Assembly (NCBI GenBank): GCA_020720625.1
Contig: DYOH01000006.1
Coordinates: forward strand, 21,135 to 85,134
Reading direction: 5' to 3'
From: Acetofilamentum sp.
GTDB taxonomy: Bacteria > Bacteroidota > Bacteroidia > Bacteroidales > DYOH01
Length of the DNA: 64,000 nucleotides
Part shown: in pieces, positions 21,072 through 31,922 of the stretch
Numbering within the stretch: position 1 is the first letter of the stretch
How the letters are laid out: each line of letters begins with the position of its first letter
The notes under the pieces: generated by a model
The model's input: only the letters and a program-made list of their open reading frames with translations
The model's database searches: none
Told to the model about the DNA's origin: nothing
Made by a program: the position numbers and the translations under genes

Positions 21072-21815
21072 ATGAAATTAAAATATTTTGCCGTATTTTT
21101 GCTCGTTAGCGTAGCGTTTATTGCTTGTGAGTCTAAGCCCGATGGTGTGCTTGGTGATGAAAAAATGGTTCAGGTTCTAACTGATATTCATATTACGGAT
21201 GCGATCCTGAATGAGAAACGTATTTTCGATAAAAATATAAAAGACACCATGTCATCATATTATGATCATGTTTGGGTGAAAAATAATATTAGTTATCAGG
21301 ATTTTAAAACATCCATCAATTATTATACACGGAATACCACTGAATTGAATATTATTTATGATAGTGTGATTTCCCGATTGATTCACATGCGCGATTCCGT
21401 TAGAGACAGAGACCAGGTGGAACTCGTGAAGGAAGGTTATAAAATGAATCTATGGAGTCAAAAATCGGAATGGTCAATTCCGGAAGATGGACATGATAAT
21501 ATGATTTTTTATAAGATTATTACTAATAATCATGGCGTTTACACCTTGAAAGCCAAAATACGAATGTATCCTGATGATGGTTCTACTGTGCCTAGAATTA
21601 CTGTGGTAGCTTATTACGACGATGAAACTTATGATGCCAGCTATGATTATGGGGTTGTTAAAGATGGACAATGGCACGATCATGAGGCAAAAGTGAGAAC
21701 TAACGAAGGAAAGGTGCTCAACAGAATTGCCGGTTGGGTGCTCGATCATAGTCAACTTCAGGGGCATAAGCATGCCGATATTAAGGATATCGAACTTATC
21801 TATTCATCAAAATAA
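21072..21815 (+). CDS. DUF4296-domain lipoprotein
   Basis: Lipobox FIAC; KMVQVLTDIHITDAIL N-terminal motif of DUF4296. Confidence 0.8.
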   Translation: MKLKYFAVFLLVSVAFIACESKPDGVLGDEKMVQVLTDIHITDAILNEKRIFDKNIKDTMSSYYDHVWVKNNISYQDFKTSINYYTRNTTELNIIYDSVISRLIHMRDSVRDRDQVELVKEGYKMNLWSQKSEWSIPEDGHDNMIFYKIITNNHGVYTLKAKIRMYPDDGSTVPRITVVAYYDDETYDASYDYGVVKDGQWHDHEAKVRTNEGKVLNRIAGWVLDHSQLQGHKHADIKDIELIYSSK

Positions 21816-22369
21816 TGGCTTTCCCATTTAACTATAAACAAATAGTTAGTAGCAACAATATTGATGTGACTGCGAAGGTATCGGATAACGATTTGTATAC
21901 TTTTTTCCGTCAAAAGATTAACATGGCTTCTGTGAGCGATTGGTCTGAAGCTGAATCGGGACTTTCTTTTGTTTCGCGAAATAGTTTATTTGGCATTCAT
22001 ACATTTATGCAATTAAAGTGGCAGTTTAAGCCAATGATTCATATCGAAATTACTTTCGATATGGATAATTTTTTGCGTTTGCTTTCTTTGGTAGCTATTG
22101 TTGTTGGTTTATTGGGTAAAATGAGTTTTCAGCATTATATACTCATTAGCTTTTTTATAATTGTAGTTTTATTTCTGATTAACTTTTCGATTTTAAAAAT
22201 TTATTCTAAGCGTTTGATAAACGATGCAATGGCATTTGTTGTCCCCGAGAACTTAAGCACCGAAATTGGGCTTGATGAGAAGAGTTTTTTTTCCGATTAT
22301 TCTGTCTCCCGCGAAAATAGCGATATTCATTATCAAACGAAGGATAATAGTAAAAGTAGTAGCCTATGA
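21815..22369 (+). CDS. Hypothetical membrane protein
   Basis: Overlapping start/stop with neighbours; two hydrophobic segments. Confidence 0.7.
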   Translation: MAFPFNYKQIVSSNNIDVTAKVSDNDLYTFFRQKINMASVSDWSEAESGLSFVSRNSLFGIHTFMQLKWQFKPMIHIEITFDMDNFLRLLSLVAIVVGLLGKMSFQHYILISFFIIVVLFLINFSILKIYSKRLINDAMAFVVPENLSTEIGLDEKSFFSDYSVSRENSDIHYQTKDNSKSSSL

Positions 22370-23550
22370 TAAAGCGCAGATTGAGTGCAAATTACGTTTA
22401 TACCGGAAAAGTAAACGAGTTTTTCAGAAATGCCATTATAGAGCTTGATGAAAATAACCGCATTATTCAGGTATTGCCTAATGCTGATAATCGGGAACTG
22501 GCTTTTACCGAATTTTATAATGGAATCCTTGTTCCTGGATTTATTAATGTACATAGCCATTTAGAGTTATCCGGTCTGAAGAATAAAATGGAAAAAAATA
22601 CCGGTTTAGCCGGTTTTTTTGAGCAATTGAATGCAAAAAGAGCCGCACTTATAACTGATGCTAGCAAAAATGCTTTGCAAATGGCGATTGAAGAAATGTG
22701 GCGAAATGGTATTGTGGCGGTGGGAGATATCGTTAACACACCAGATACTTTGGATGTAAAGAAAAAGTTTTACGCTCAGCTATATTTCCATAATTTTGTC
22801 GAGTTAATTGGTTTTGCTGCTTCTCATGCCGATAGTGTTTTTAATATTGGGCTTGAACTTGCATCAAAATTTGCACATTTTTCTAATTCTTCTATTGTGC
22901 CGCATGCTGTTTATTCTGTTTCGGAGGCACTTTTCGAATTGATTTTTCGGCACTCATCATTATCTGAGTCTATTCTTAGTATTCATCATCAGGAGAGTAT
23001 TCATGAGAATCTGATTATTGCCCAAAGAGCCGGATTATTGGCCAAGGTGTTTAACCACAGAAAGTATCATCTTAACGATTTACCTTTATCTGATACAGTT
23101 TCCGATTTTATATCACACAAAATTTCGAATCAAAAATTAATTTTGGTGCATAATACTTTTGCTGGTGTTTGCGATTTACAGGGTTTTAATAAGCAAAATA
23201 CCTTTTTGGCTATTTGTATTAATTCCAATTTGTTTATTGAAAATGAAATTCCGCTTATTGACCAACTTTATGCATCCGGACTACCGATTTGCCTGGGAAC
23301 TGATAGTTTTGCTTCTAATGATTCGCTTTCTATTCTCGATGAAATAAAGTCCATTATGTATCATTTTCCGGAGTTCGATTTTTCTGAAGTTTTGAGCTGG
23401 GCTACTTTGAATGGAGCAAAAGCCTTGAATATTCAAAACGATTATGGTACTTTTGAAAAAGGGAAAAAACCAGGTGTTAATCTTATTCAAAACTTTGATT
23501 TCAAGCGCAAAAGAGTAAGCAATGATAGTTTGGTAAAAAGAATTGCTTAA
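22366..23550 (+). CDS. Amidohydrolase family protein
   Basis: GILVPGFINVHSHLELSGL, SIHHQES, LCLGTDS-like PICLGTDSFASNDSLSILDEI. Confidence 0.88.
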   Translation: MIKRRLSANYVYTGKVNEFFRNAIIELDENNRIIQVLPNADNRELAFTEFYNGILVPGFINVHSHLELSGLKNKMEKNTGLAGFFEQLNAKRAALITDASKNALQMAIEEMWRNGIVAVGDIVNTPDTLDVKKKFYAQLYFHNFVELIGFAASHADSVFNIGLELASKFAHFSNSSIVPHAVYSVSEALFELIFRHSSLSESILSIHHQESIHENLIIAQRAGLLAKVFNHRKYHLNDLPLSDTVSDFISHKISNQKLILVHNTFAGVCDLQGFNKQNTFLAICINSNLFIENEIPLIDQLYASGLPICLGTDSFASNDSLSILDEIKSIMYHFPEFDFSEVLSWATLNGAKALNIQNDYGTFEKGKKPGVNLIQNFDFKRKRVSNDSLVKRIA

Positions 23551-24473
23551 GGGTATAAGCCTTTTTTTTGCAATACTTTTATCAGCAAATCGGGTCTGTC
23601 GGTAATAATGCCGTCTACTTTTTTTTCTATCAGTAATTCCATTTCATTTTCGCTGTTGATTGTCCAGAAGAATATGCCATATCCTTTTTGTTGTGCTTTA
23701 TTAATTAGCGAAGCTTTATCAAGCGACAAAAACGATTCATTTGTCGGTATGGCTAATATCTTGGTTTGTGGAAACTGAAATTTAGATAGAAATAGTTTTT
23801 CTTTGATAAGAAATTCTCTTGCCTCATTGCTGGCCGCAGAACAAATATATTTGTTGGCTGTAATTTTCTGAAAATAATCCAATGTAGCTTGATGAAAAGA
23901 TGAAATTATTACGTCGTCTGTTCGTTTGTATTTTTTGAGCAGATAGGCTAATTCTCGTGATGCTTTTAAGCCGCTTTCTCCATCATCTTTTATCTCAATT
24001 AATATTTTTACCAATGGATAGCGTACAAATACCTGTTCCAGACTTGGAATTTTTATTGTGGTATCAGCATAGGGATTATTTCCATCTAAATCTTTGAATT
24101 TTTTTGCAAAATTGAGCTGTTTGAGTACTAAAAGTGAGTATCTCGCTACTTCTCCTTTCCCATTTGATGTTCTATCCAAACTCTCGTCATGAATGCAAAC
24201 CAACTGACTGTCGCGCGAAAGTCTTACGTCCATTTCGAGCATATCTGCGCCAAGGGCAAGTGAACTGTCAAAGGCTAAGAGGGTATTTTCGGGAAACAAT
24301 AATTTGCTGCCACCGTGGGCAATAATTAATGGCCTTTCGTATTGTTTGAAACTATAATTTGGGCTACGCTGTTTGTTTTCAGGAACATAATCTAAAGCAA
24401 GCAGTAATATTATTAGTGCAAAAATTGTTGAGAATATATATGATTTTATCGACTTGTTTTCCATCGTTTGCAA
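23547..24473 (-). CDS. Glycerophosphodiester phosphodiesterase family protein
   Basis: LIIAHGGSKLLFPENTLLAFDSSLALGADMLEMDVRLSRDSQLVCIHDESLDRTSNGKG. Confidence 0.94.
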   Translation of the reverse strand: MQTMENKSIKSYIFSTIFALIILLLALDYVPENKQRSPNYSFKQYERPLIIAHGGSKLLFPENTLLAFDSSLALGADMLEMDVRLSRDSQLVCIHDESLDRTSNGKGEVARYSLLVLKQLNFAKKFKDLDGNNPYADTTIKIPSLEQVFVRYPLVKILIEIKDDGESGLKASRELAYLLKKYKRTDDVIISSFHQATLDYFQKITANKYICSAASNEAREFLIKEKLFLSKFQFPQTKILAIPTNESFLSLDKASLINKAQQKGYGIFFWTINSENEMELLIEKKVDGIITDRPDLLIKVLQKKGLYP

Positions 24474-24562
24474 TATTTCTGTTTATTTCCAAATTTAATC
24501 TTTATTTTTTTATCATCCAAAATTCTTGCTATTAACAATAATGCTGCGTTTATGTTATCGGC

Positions 24563-24604
24563 AAAAAAAAAACTTCCTTAAGCTAAATAGCTTACAGGAA
24601 GTTA
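24563..24604 (-). terminator. Rho-independent terminator of gltX
   Basis: On minus strand AACTTCCTGTAAGCT-ATTT-AGCTTAAGGAAGTTTTTTTTT. Confidence 0.88.
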
Positions 24605-24635
24605 CAATGTTTAATCCGATATTCGGAAATTTGTA

Positions 24636-26165
24636 TTATTTTAATTTTTCTATTGCATAGTTTAATCTTGATATACTTTGCTCTTTTCCGATGATTTCTA
24701 ATATGTCAAATAGATGGGGTCCTTTTGATTCGCCAACTATAGCAACACGAAATGCATTCATTACAGCTCCTATATTCATATTATTTTGTTCGATATATGC
24801 TTTTACTTCCGATTCTAGTAAATGGGCCGAAAAATCCTGGCATTTTTCTAAGATTTCTATCATTTGAAGCATTTGTGCGGAACTATCTTCTTTCCACCTT
24901 TTTTTTATGGTTTTCTCGTCGAAGGCCATTGGAGCCACAAAGAAAAAATCGCTTTGTTCCCAAAAATCTTTAACAAAAACAGAGCGGTCTTTTACTAAGG
25001 CTACAATTTTTTCTAGTTTATTTATGTCTGCATCTACGTTTTTTAATTTAAGCAATTTCGAAAATTCTTGGGCAAGTTCTCTATTTTCTCTCTTTCTCAA
25101 ATAATGCTGATTAAACCATTTGGCTTTTTCGGGGTCAAATCGCGAGCCTGATTTTCCAACTCGTTCCAGGCTAAAAAGTGGCGCAAGTTCTTCAACGTTA
25201 AAAAATTCTTGTTCAATACCCGGATTCCATCCCAAAAGGGCTAAAATATTAATAACGGCATCCGGAAAATAGCCACTTTCGCGGTAACCCGACGATATTT
25301 CTCCTGTTTCGGGGTCTTGCCATTCAAGCGGAAATACAGGGAATCCCATTTTATCGCCGTCTCTTTTACTTAGTTTGCCTTTTCCTTCGGGTTTTAGGAT
25401 TAATGGCAAATGGGCAAACTCGGGCATCACTGTTTCCCAGCCAAAGGCCCGATATAGCATTACATGTAAAGGTAAAGAGGGTAGCCATTCTTCGCCACGG
25501 ATTACATGGCTTATTTGCATTAAATAGTCGTCTACAATATTGGCAAGATGGTAGGTGGGCATTCCATCTGATTTGAATAGCACTTTATCGTCTAATAAGG
25601 ACGAATTTACGGTTACCTGGCCTCTAATAATGTCTTGCACAACTACATCTTCGTTTGCCGGCATTTTAAATCTGATTACATAATTTTCGCCGGAGTTCAG
25701 TTTCTCTAATACTTCTGAATTGCTTAAAGTGAGCGAATTTTTCATTTCGCCACGGGTATGTGCATTGTATTGTTGAATTGCTGATTTCTCGTTTTGCAAT
25801 TTTTCGCGCATGATTTCGAGTTCTTCGGGGGTATCAAACGCATAGTATGCTTTATCCTTGTGAATCAAATCAATTGCATATTTTTGATATATTTCTTTTC
25901 GTTCCGATTGTCGGTACGGACCATATTTTCCTTCTTTCACTATCGATTCGTCGGGAACCAAACCTAGCCAGTTTAGTGAATTTACAATATATTCCTCGGC
26001 TCCGGGAACATATCGGCCTTGGTCGGTGTCTTCTATGCGCAATAAAAAATCACCACCGTGTTTTTTGGCAAATAAATAATTAAATAAGGCTGTTCTAACG
26101 CCTCCTATGTGCAAGGGACCTGTTGGACTGGGCGCAAATCGCACTCTTACTCTTCGATTCTGCAT
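24636..26165 (-). CDS. gltX: Glutamate--tRNA ligase
   Basis: [41 protein letters not shown]. Confidence 0.97.
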   Translation of the reverse strand: MQNRRVRVRFAPSPTGPLHIGGVRTALFNYLFAKKHGGDFLLRIEDTDQGRYVPGAEEYIVNSLNWLGLVPDESIVKEGKYGPYRQSERKEIYQKYAIDLIHKDKAYYAFDTPEELEIMREKLQNEKSAIQQYNAHTRGEMKNSLTLSNSEVLEKLNSGENYVIRFKMPANEDVVVQDIIRGQVTVNSSLLDDKVLFKSDGMPTYHLANIVDDYLMQISHVIRGEEWLPSLPLHVMLYRAFGWETVMPEFAHLPLILKPEGKGKLSKRDGDKMGFPVFPLEWQDPETGEISSGYRESGYFPDAVINILALLGWNPGIEQEFFNVEELAPLFSLERVGKSGSRFDPEKAKWFNQHYLRKRENRELAQEFSKLLKLKNVDADINKLEKIVALVKDRSVFVKDFWEQSDFFFVAPMAFDEKTIKKRWKEDSSAQMLQMIEILEKCQDFSAHLLESEVKAYIEQNNMNIGAVMNAFRVAIVGESKGPHLFDILEIIGKEQSISRLNYAIEKLK

Positions 26166-26208
26166 ATTCTTGTTTCTTAACTTTCTAAAATTCTTGCAAA
26201 GATAGTAA

Positions 26209-27447
26209 TTATTCAGGCTTGGAAAATATACATTTTAGGATTTGATGCGTGGCTCCTGTATTTTTCTCAATGTACTGCTTATTTTTTTCGCCGCTAGCCA
26301 TTCGGGCATCTTCCTTTTCTAGCCAATAATTTAGTTGTGTGTTTAATTGTTCTGTCGATTTTATACTTACTGCACCACCATGTGAAATCATTTCTTTTGC
26401 CTCTTCAAATTTTTGGTATTTGGGGCCAAATATTATGGCCAGGCCGAATGTGGCCGGTTCCATGGTATTATGTATACCTGACCCAAAACCACCTCCAATG
26501 TATGCTATTTCTCCATACTGATAGAGCGATGAAAGCATGCCAACGTTATCTATGATTAAAATGCTTACATCTTTTACATTCTCTATGTGGGCATTCGAAT
26601 ATCTTATAAAACTTTTTTTTAGTTGATTTTCGATTTGGATTATATGGTTTTTACTGATTTCGTGGGGGGCAATGATGTATTTTGTATCTGCCTGATTATT
26701 ATTAATATAATCGATAATGTGCTTCTCGTCGGGCGGCCAACTGCTACCGGCCACAACGAGCTTTTTATGATTTTTGAATGCGGCTGCAATAGCAATCTTT
26801 TCTGCTTGTTTTCCAATGGAAAATACTCTGTCGAATCTTGTATCGCTGCTTCTGCTTACGTTGGTAAATCCATATTTAGTCAATAATTCTACTGATTCCT
26901 GATTCTGAACAAAAAAATGGGTGAAAAAGCTGAGCATTTTCTTATAAAATCTTCCATAAGATTTAAAAAACAACTGGTTTTTACGGAACAAGCCTGAAAT
27001 TAGATAAGTTGGTATATTTTTTTTATGTAATTGGTTTAAATAGTGGTACCAAAAATCGTATTTTACAAAAATGCTCATTTCCGGGTTTATCCAGTCTATA
27101 AATTTTTTGGCGTTTTTTGCCTTGTCTGCGGGTAAGTAGCAAACATAATCTGCCAGGGCATAGTTTTTTCGGATTTCATATCCCGATGGTGAGAAAAAAC
27201 TCAGTACAATCTTTTTCTCCGGAAATTTGGCTTTTATGGCTTCTATCAGCGGTCTTCCTTGTTCAAATTCGCCTAGCGACGATACATGAAACCAAACAGT
27301 TTTGGTCTCAAACAGGTTTTTTGTCGAGATATTGTTTATACTAGCCTTTTGTCCTTGAACAAAAAGACCAGCTTTTCTATGTATCGGACTTATCAATTTG
27401 GCTGTTAATTGATAAACATAAATCCCTAAGTTGTACAAAATGAGCAT
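26209..27447 (-). CDS. waaA: 3-deoxy-D-manno-octulosonic acid transferase
   Basis: [52 protein letters not shown]. Confidence 0.95.
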   Translation of the reverse strand: MLILYNLGIYVYQLTAKLISPIHRKAGLFVQGQKASINNISTKNLFETKTVWFHVSSLGEFEQGRPLIEAIKAKFPEKKIVLSFFSPSGYEIRKNYALADYVCYLPADKAKNAKKFIDWINPEMSIFVKYDFWYHYLNQLHKKNIPTYLISGLFRKNQLFFKSYGRFYKKMLSFFTHFFVQNQESVELLTKYGFTNVSRSSDTRFDRVFSIGKQAEKIAIAAAFKNHKKLVVAGSSWPPDEKHIIDYINNNQADTKYIIAPHEISKNHIIQIENQLKKSFIRYSNAHIENVKDVSILIIDNVGMLSSLYQYGEIAYIGGGFGSGIHNTMEPATFGLAIIFGPKYQKFEEAKEMISHGGAVSIKSTEQLNTQLNYWLEKEDARMASGEKNKQYIEKNTGATHQILKCIFSKPE

Positions 27448-27453
27448 ATTGTG

Positions 27454-28146
27454 TTATTTAAGGTAAATAGGTAAATCCCAGTTGATTTTTTTTTGTTTAT
27501 GCAGTTCTAAGTAGGCGTTTGTTTGGCTAAATGGTTGGGAGCCAAAAAATCCATTTCTTGCCGAAAGGGGCGAAGGATGTGCGCTTTTTATTATTTTGTG
27601 TTTGGTTTCGTCTATCAAATTTTGTTTTGAATGTGCAAAATTACCCCATAGAATAAATACAATCTGTTCTTTAGTATCCGAAATGCGGCTAATTATGGAG
27701 TCAGTAAATTTTTGCCAGCCTATTTTGCTATGCGATGCTGCTTTGTGAGCTTCAACGCTTAAAATGGCATTGATTAGTAAAACTCCTTGCTCGGCCCAAT
27801 TGCCTAAATCGCCATGAAACGGAATAGCTGCACCGGTATCTGAGTGGAGTTCTTTGTAAATATTTCGCAGGGATGGTGGAAGTGAAATTCCGCCAGGGAC
27901 AGAGAACGCAAGGCCATTGGCCTGCCCTGTATTGTGATAGGGGTCCTGGCCCAATATTACTACTTTTAGTTTGTTTAATGCACATAAGTGGAACGCCCGA
28001 AATAGTTGCTGTTTGGCAGGAAATATTTCTTTTGTGTTATAAAGTAATACTATTTCTTTTTCCATTTCATTAAATTCTTTGCTATGAATCTCTTCCCGCA
28101 AGAAAGTGCTCCAATCGGAGGGTATGTAGCTTTTTAGTTCTTTCAT
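27454..28146 (-). CDS. ung: Uracil-DNA glycosylase
   Basis: VVILGQDPYHNTGQANGLAFSV, LLINAILSVEAHKAASHSKIGWQKFTD, SAHPSPLSA. Confidence 0.97.
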   Translation of the reverse strand: MKELKSYIPSDWSTFLREEIHSKEFNEMEKEIVLLYNTKEIFPAKQQLFRAFHLCALNKLKVVILGQDPYHNTGQANGLAFSVPGGISLPPSLRNIYKELHSDTGAAIPFHGDLGNWAEQGVLLINAILSVEAHKAASHSKIGWQKFTDSIISRISDTKEQIVFILWGNFAHSKQNLIDETKHKIIKSAHPSPLSARNGFFGSQPFSQTNAYLELHKQKKINWDLPIYLK

Positions 28147-28169
28147 GCAACAAAATTAGGAAAGGCCGT

Positions 28170-28565
28170 TTAATCCAAAAATCTTTTTTTTAATTCCGGA
28201 CTTGGAATCATACATTTATCTTTTTTCCCAAACCATTTGTATCTGTTGATTGCTATAAAATCATATATTTTGTCTCTAATATAAAGGGGAATTAAGTAGG
28301 CTAGTTTTATTAATATGCGGGCACCACCAAATGCTGCTATTATTTCTATGGCGGCAGTTGATTTTACATAGGCTTTGCTATTTTTTAAGAGTATTACCGA
28401 ATCTGCTTTAATATGGTGATATTGCTCCATAAATTCCTTTGCGCTTTTGGATTGGATGGCTGCAAATACGAACTTCTCCTTTTTGTCCAGGCGTATAATG
28501 GATTGAACGCTCGAATTGCATAAATTGCATACGCCATCAAATAAAATTATTTGTTGCTCTTTCAT
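28170..28565 (-). CDS. Thiol-disulfide oxidoreductase DCC family (DUF393)
   Basis: IILFDGVCNLCNSSVQSIIRLDKKEKFVFAAIQS. Confidence 0.9.
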   Translation of the reverse strand: MKEQQIILFDGVCNLCNSSVQSIIRLDKKEKFVFAAIQSKSAKEFMEQYHHIKADSVILLKNSKAYVKSTAAIEIIAAFGGARILIKLAYLIPLYIRDKIYDFIAINRYKWFGKKDKCMIPSPELKKRFLD

Positions 28566-28693
28566 AGTGCAAGTATAATAAATTCTTTTTTCTCTATCGT
28601 TATTTCATTGTATATTATAAATGCCTGAAATATTGTAGTTTATACTATTATCAAAAGAGTTTCAGTTTATGTATTTGGTAAAAATATGTTAAA

Positions 28694-28710
28694 AGTGTAT
28701 TTTGTACACT
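28694..28710. promoter_or_regulatory. Candidate operator palindrome upstream of the Nudix/wHTH regulator
   Basis: AGTGTA-TTTTG-TACACT perfect inverted repeat just upstream of the promoter. Confidence 0.45.
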
Positions 28711-28716
28711 ATATTG

Positions 28717-28748
28717 TTTGCTTGTAAAAATATATTGTCGTAGATTTG
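28717..28748 (+). promoter_or_regulatory. Bacteroidetes-type promoter
   Basis: TTTG-N20-TAGATTTG, 24 nt upstream of ATG 28772. Confidence 0.55.
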
Positions 28749-28771
28749 TGTCAAAATAACACTTAATAGAA

Positions 28772-29473
28772 ATGTCAAAAGAAAACAAATATTGCTACGA
28801 TTATCCAAGGCCATCACTTACAGTAGATTGTGTAGTTTTTGGTTTCGATGGATTGAGTATAAAAGTACTGCTGATAAATAGGGGAGTGGAGCCTTTCAAA
28901 GGAAAATGGGCTTTGCCGGGTGGTTTTGTAAGAATGGAAGAGTCTATCGACGAAGCTGCCGCTCGCGAATTAAAAGAAGAAACATCCATACATTCTATTT
29001 TTTTGGAACAGCTCTATACTTTTGGTGCTCCCGAAAGAGATCCGAGGGGTAGGGTAGTGTCGGTGGCCTATTTTGCCCTTATCAATCTGCATCATTTTAA
29101 TGCAATGGCCGGAGATGATGCACAAAAAGCTCAATGGTTTAGTCTACAGGATTTTCCGCCACTTGCTTTTGATCATGCAGAAATATTGAGAATGGCAGTA
29201 TATCGTTTAAAAGGTAAAATTAGGTATCAACCCATTGGTTTTGAGTTATTACCGGAAAAATTTACGCTTGTTCAGCTACAAAATTTGTACGAGGCTGTGC
29301 TTGAGATGCCCTTAGATAAAAGAAATTTTCGACGCAAAATGCTGAGTACCGGTTTACTTATAGAACTAAATGAAAAAGATATGCGATCTACACGTAAAAA
29401 GGCGCAGCTTTATCAGTTTAATCAGGAGAAATTCAACGAATTGAGTAAAAAAGGCTTTAACTTCGAGATTTAA
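28772..29473 (+). CDS. NrtR-like transcriptional regulator: Nudix domain plus C-terminal winged helix
   Basis: Nudix core [25 protein letters not shown]-term [36 protein letters not shown] typical of Nudix-wHTH regulators. Confidence 0.88.
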   Translation: MSKENKYCYDYPRPSLTVDCVVFGFDGLSIKVLLINRGVEPFKGKWALPGGFVRMEESIDEAAARELKEETSIHSIFLEQLYTFGAPERDPRGRVVSVAYFALINLHHFNAMAGDDAQKAQWFSLQDFPPLAFDHAEILRMAVYRLKGKIRYQPIGFELLPEKFTLVQLQNLYEAVLEMPLDKRNFRRKMLSTGLLIELNEKDMRSTRKKAQLYQFNQEKFNELSKKGFNFEI

Positions 29474-29505
29474 ATAACTACGTATCAACTTAAAATGTAA
29501 ATATC

Positions 29506-30291
29506 ATGAAAAAGAATGCATTACTGATTATCGACCCGCAAAATGATTTTTGTAGCCCAAATGGAGCATTATTTGTAAATGGTGCCGATGAAGATATGAA
29601 CAGATTGGCCAATTGGATTCTGAAATTTAATAAGGATATTGATTTTATTGGTGTAACCGTTGATTCGCATCAACCAAACGATATTTCGCATCCGCAATTT
29701 TGGATGGACAAAAATGGCCAATATCCTTCTCCCTTTACGCAAATTACATCAAAAGATGTGGAAGATGGTATTTGGACTCCCCGTTTCGACCCTGCCAGAT
29801 GCTTAGACTATTTGAAAGAACTAGAGCGACAAGGCGAATATCCGCACGTAATTTGGCCTATGCATTGCATTATTGGTAGCGAAGGGGCAGCCATTTATCC
29901 CAAATTGCTTAGCGCAATGATTAAATGGACGGAGAGTGGAAAATTTTATCAAACTGTGGCCAAAGGTACATTCCCTTTTACCGAGCATTTTGGTGCATTT
30001 CGCGCTAATATTCCTGATGCTTCACGCCCCGAAACGCAATTAAATCATGGACTGATTAAAACACTCGAATCTTATCAGAATGTATATCTGGCCGGAGAAG
30101 CTAAGTCGCATTGCGTGGCCAATAGTTTAAAACAGGTTTTAGACGAAGCTCCTGCGCTGGCTCCTAAATTTATTGTGATGACGGATGCCATGTCGAATGT
30201 TGCCGGTTTCGAAACGCTCGGTGACCCAATTTACGAAAGAGCCAAAAGGATGGGCGTGCGGTTTACAAGCACCAACAACAATTTACTTTAA
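29506..30291 (+). CDS. Isochorismatase/nicotinamidase-like cysteine hydrolase
   Basis: ALLIIDPQNDFCSPNGALFV...VTVDSHQPNDISHP; VYLAGEAKSHCVANSL catalytic Cys region. Confidence 0.85.
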   Translation: MKKNALLIIDPQNDFCSPNGALFVNGADEDMNRLANWILKFNKDIDFIGVTVDSHQPNDISHPQFWMDKNGQYPSPFTQITSKDVEDGIWTPRFDPARCLDYLKELERQGEYPHVIWPMHCIIGSEGAAIYPKLLSAMIKWTESGKFYQTVAKGTFPFTEHFGAFRANIPDASRPETQLNHGLIKTLESYQNVYLAGEAKSHCVANSLKQVLDEAPALAPKFIVMTDAMSNVAGFETLGDPIYERAKRMGVRFTSTNNNLL

Positions 30292-30316
30292 TTTATTAAC
30301 CCTAAAATTTTTAGCC

Positions 30317-31003
30317 ATGAACTTCTTAGATTTGGATTTTGACTTAAATTTCGGTAACTTTAATCCTGAGGATATTGATACTGACGAAACCATCAACGCT
30401 GTTTTTATTGTTGATACTTCGCCTTCTGTGCAGTCGTATGTGAAAGATTTGAATACTGCTTTCAACGATTTTACTTCGACTTTACAAAAGTCGCATATTG
30501 CAAAGCGTTTGTTTGTTTCGGTGCTTGAGTTTAATTCTAATATACATGTTGCCAATGGGTTTCAGCCAATCAGTAATATTCCGGTAATGGATTTTTCTAA
30601 GCGCATTAAAGGAGCTACGGCTTTATATGATGCGATTATTACTGGTTTGAAAAATGCTTTGGATTACAGGAATAATCTCGAAAACTCTGGTATTGATACA
30701 AAAACCCTTATTTTTGTGCTCACCGACGGGTGGGACAATGCGTCGAAGCATAATGCTCACGAAATTAAGCTCGTTTTGGACGATTTGCGTAAAGATGAAA
30801 GAAGTGCATTTTCTTTCTCCAGTATTCTTTTCGGTATTGGAATGGATTCAAATTTTGGTCAGATTCAAAAAAACTTAGGCTTTGACCATTGGGCAAAAGT
30901 GGGAACTAGCGGTAAGGAACTTCGAAAAATGATTGGCTTTATATCTCAGTCAATTTCATCGGTTTCGGCTGGTGGCGGATTCCCTGCTCCTATCGATTTT
31001 TAA
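30317..31003 (+). CDS. vWA domain protein, TerY-like
   Basis: MIDAS residues: VDTSPSV (DxSxS), GATALYD (Thr), LTDGWDN (Asp). Confidence 0.85.
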   Translation: MNFLDLDFDLNFGNFNPEDIDTDETINAVFIVDTSPSVQSYVKDLNTAFNDFTSTLQKSHIAKRLFVSVLEFNSNIHVANGFQPISNIPVMDFSKRIKGATALYDAIITGLKNALDYRNNLENSGIDTKTLIFVLTDGWDNASKHNAHEIKLVLDDLRKDERSAFSFSSILFGIGMDSNFGQIQKNLGFDHWAKVGTSGKELRKMIGFISQSISSVSAGGGFPAPIDF

Positions 31004-31184
31004 TGTATTTGCGGGGACTTTTAATTTTGTGACAAAAGTCCCTTATCTTTTCTGTGATGAAAAACATATTGGGTTAAATTTCTTATTTACTTGATTTTGT
31101 TTGTTATCGCATAAAGGAAAAACGTCATATTTTGGACAGATTAGATAATTCTTGAATATGGCTTTAAATATTAATTTTTGTTGC

Positions 31185-31922
31185 ATGAAAACTGAATTTT
31201 TGATTAAAAAGGGGACGTCTCATCCCGTGTTTTGCGAGGATTTTTTCGTTATCGAAGAGTCTGAACATTGGTTAATGACGGCTGTTTTTGATGGCTGTAG
31301 TTCTGGTACGGATTCGCATTTTGCATCTACACTTTTAGCTAAATTAGCGCGTAAAGCGTTTAGGTATCATGCTAAAAATAACAATTCGGCAGATTCTTTA
31401 GCTAAGAATATTATTCAATCGCTTGTTTATGATTTGTTGAAAGTGATGAATGATTTGATTATTAGTAAGATGGAGCTGCTCTCAACCATCATTATAGCCA
31501 TTGTTGATAAAGATACAAACAGGGCTTTTGTTTTTGTGCAAGGCGACGGGGTGATTGTGTGCGATGGCAAAACCGAGATATTTGACCACGATGATAAACC
31601 TGATTATTTGATTTATGATATTGAAAAAATTGCCACTTCTGATGTATTTTTTCTTTGGTGGGAAATGCACACCCAAAAACGGGATTTTGATCATTTCCAT
31701 GATTTATCTATCTCTACAGATGGGATTTTAACTTTTGAAAAATATTCTTATGAGAATTCAGAACCATTGGATTCTCCGCTAGCATTTTTACTGATTGATT
31801 ATTCGCCTGCCAAGGATGCCAAGTTGCCCAGAAAGTACTTTAAGTTAATAAAGAAGCACAAATTTCAGCACTACGATGATATTGCCATGATTAGAATTAC
31901 AAATTATGATAAGAAGAACTAA
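31185..31922 (+). CDS. PP2C-like protein phosphatase
   Basis: AVFDGCSSG, VQGDGVIVC, LSISTDGI, YDDIAMIRI; start MKTEF at 31185 or upstream 31152. Confidence 0.75.
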   Translation: MKTEFLIKKGTSHPVFCEDFFVIEESEHWLMTAVFDGCSSGTDSHFASTLLAKLARKAFRYHAKNNNSADSLAKNIIQSLVYDLLKVMNDLIISKMELLSTIIIAIVDKDTNRAFVFVQGDGVIVCDGKTEIFDHDDKPDYLIYDIEKIATSDVFFLWWEMHTQKRDFDHFHDLSISTDGILTFEKYSYENSEPLDSPLAFLLIDYSPAKDAKLPRKYFKLIKKHKFQHYDDIAMIRITNYDKKN

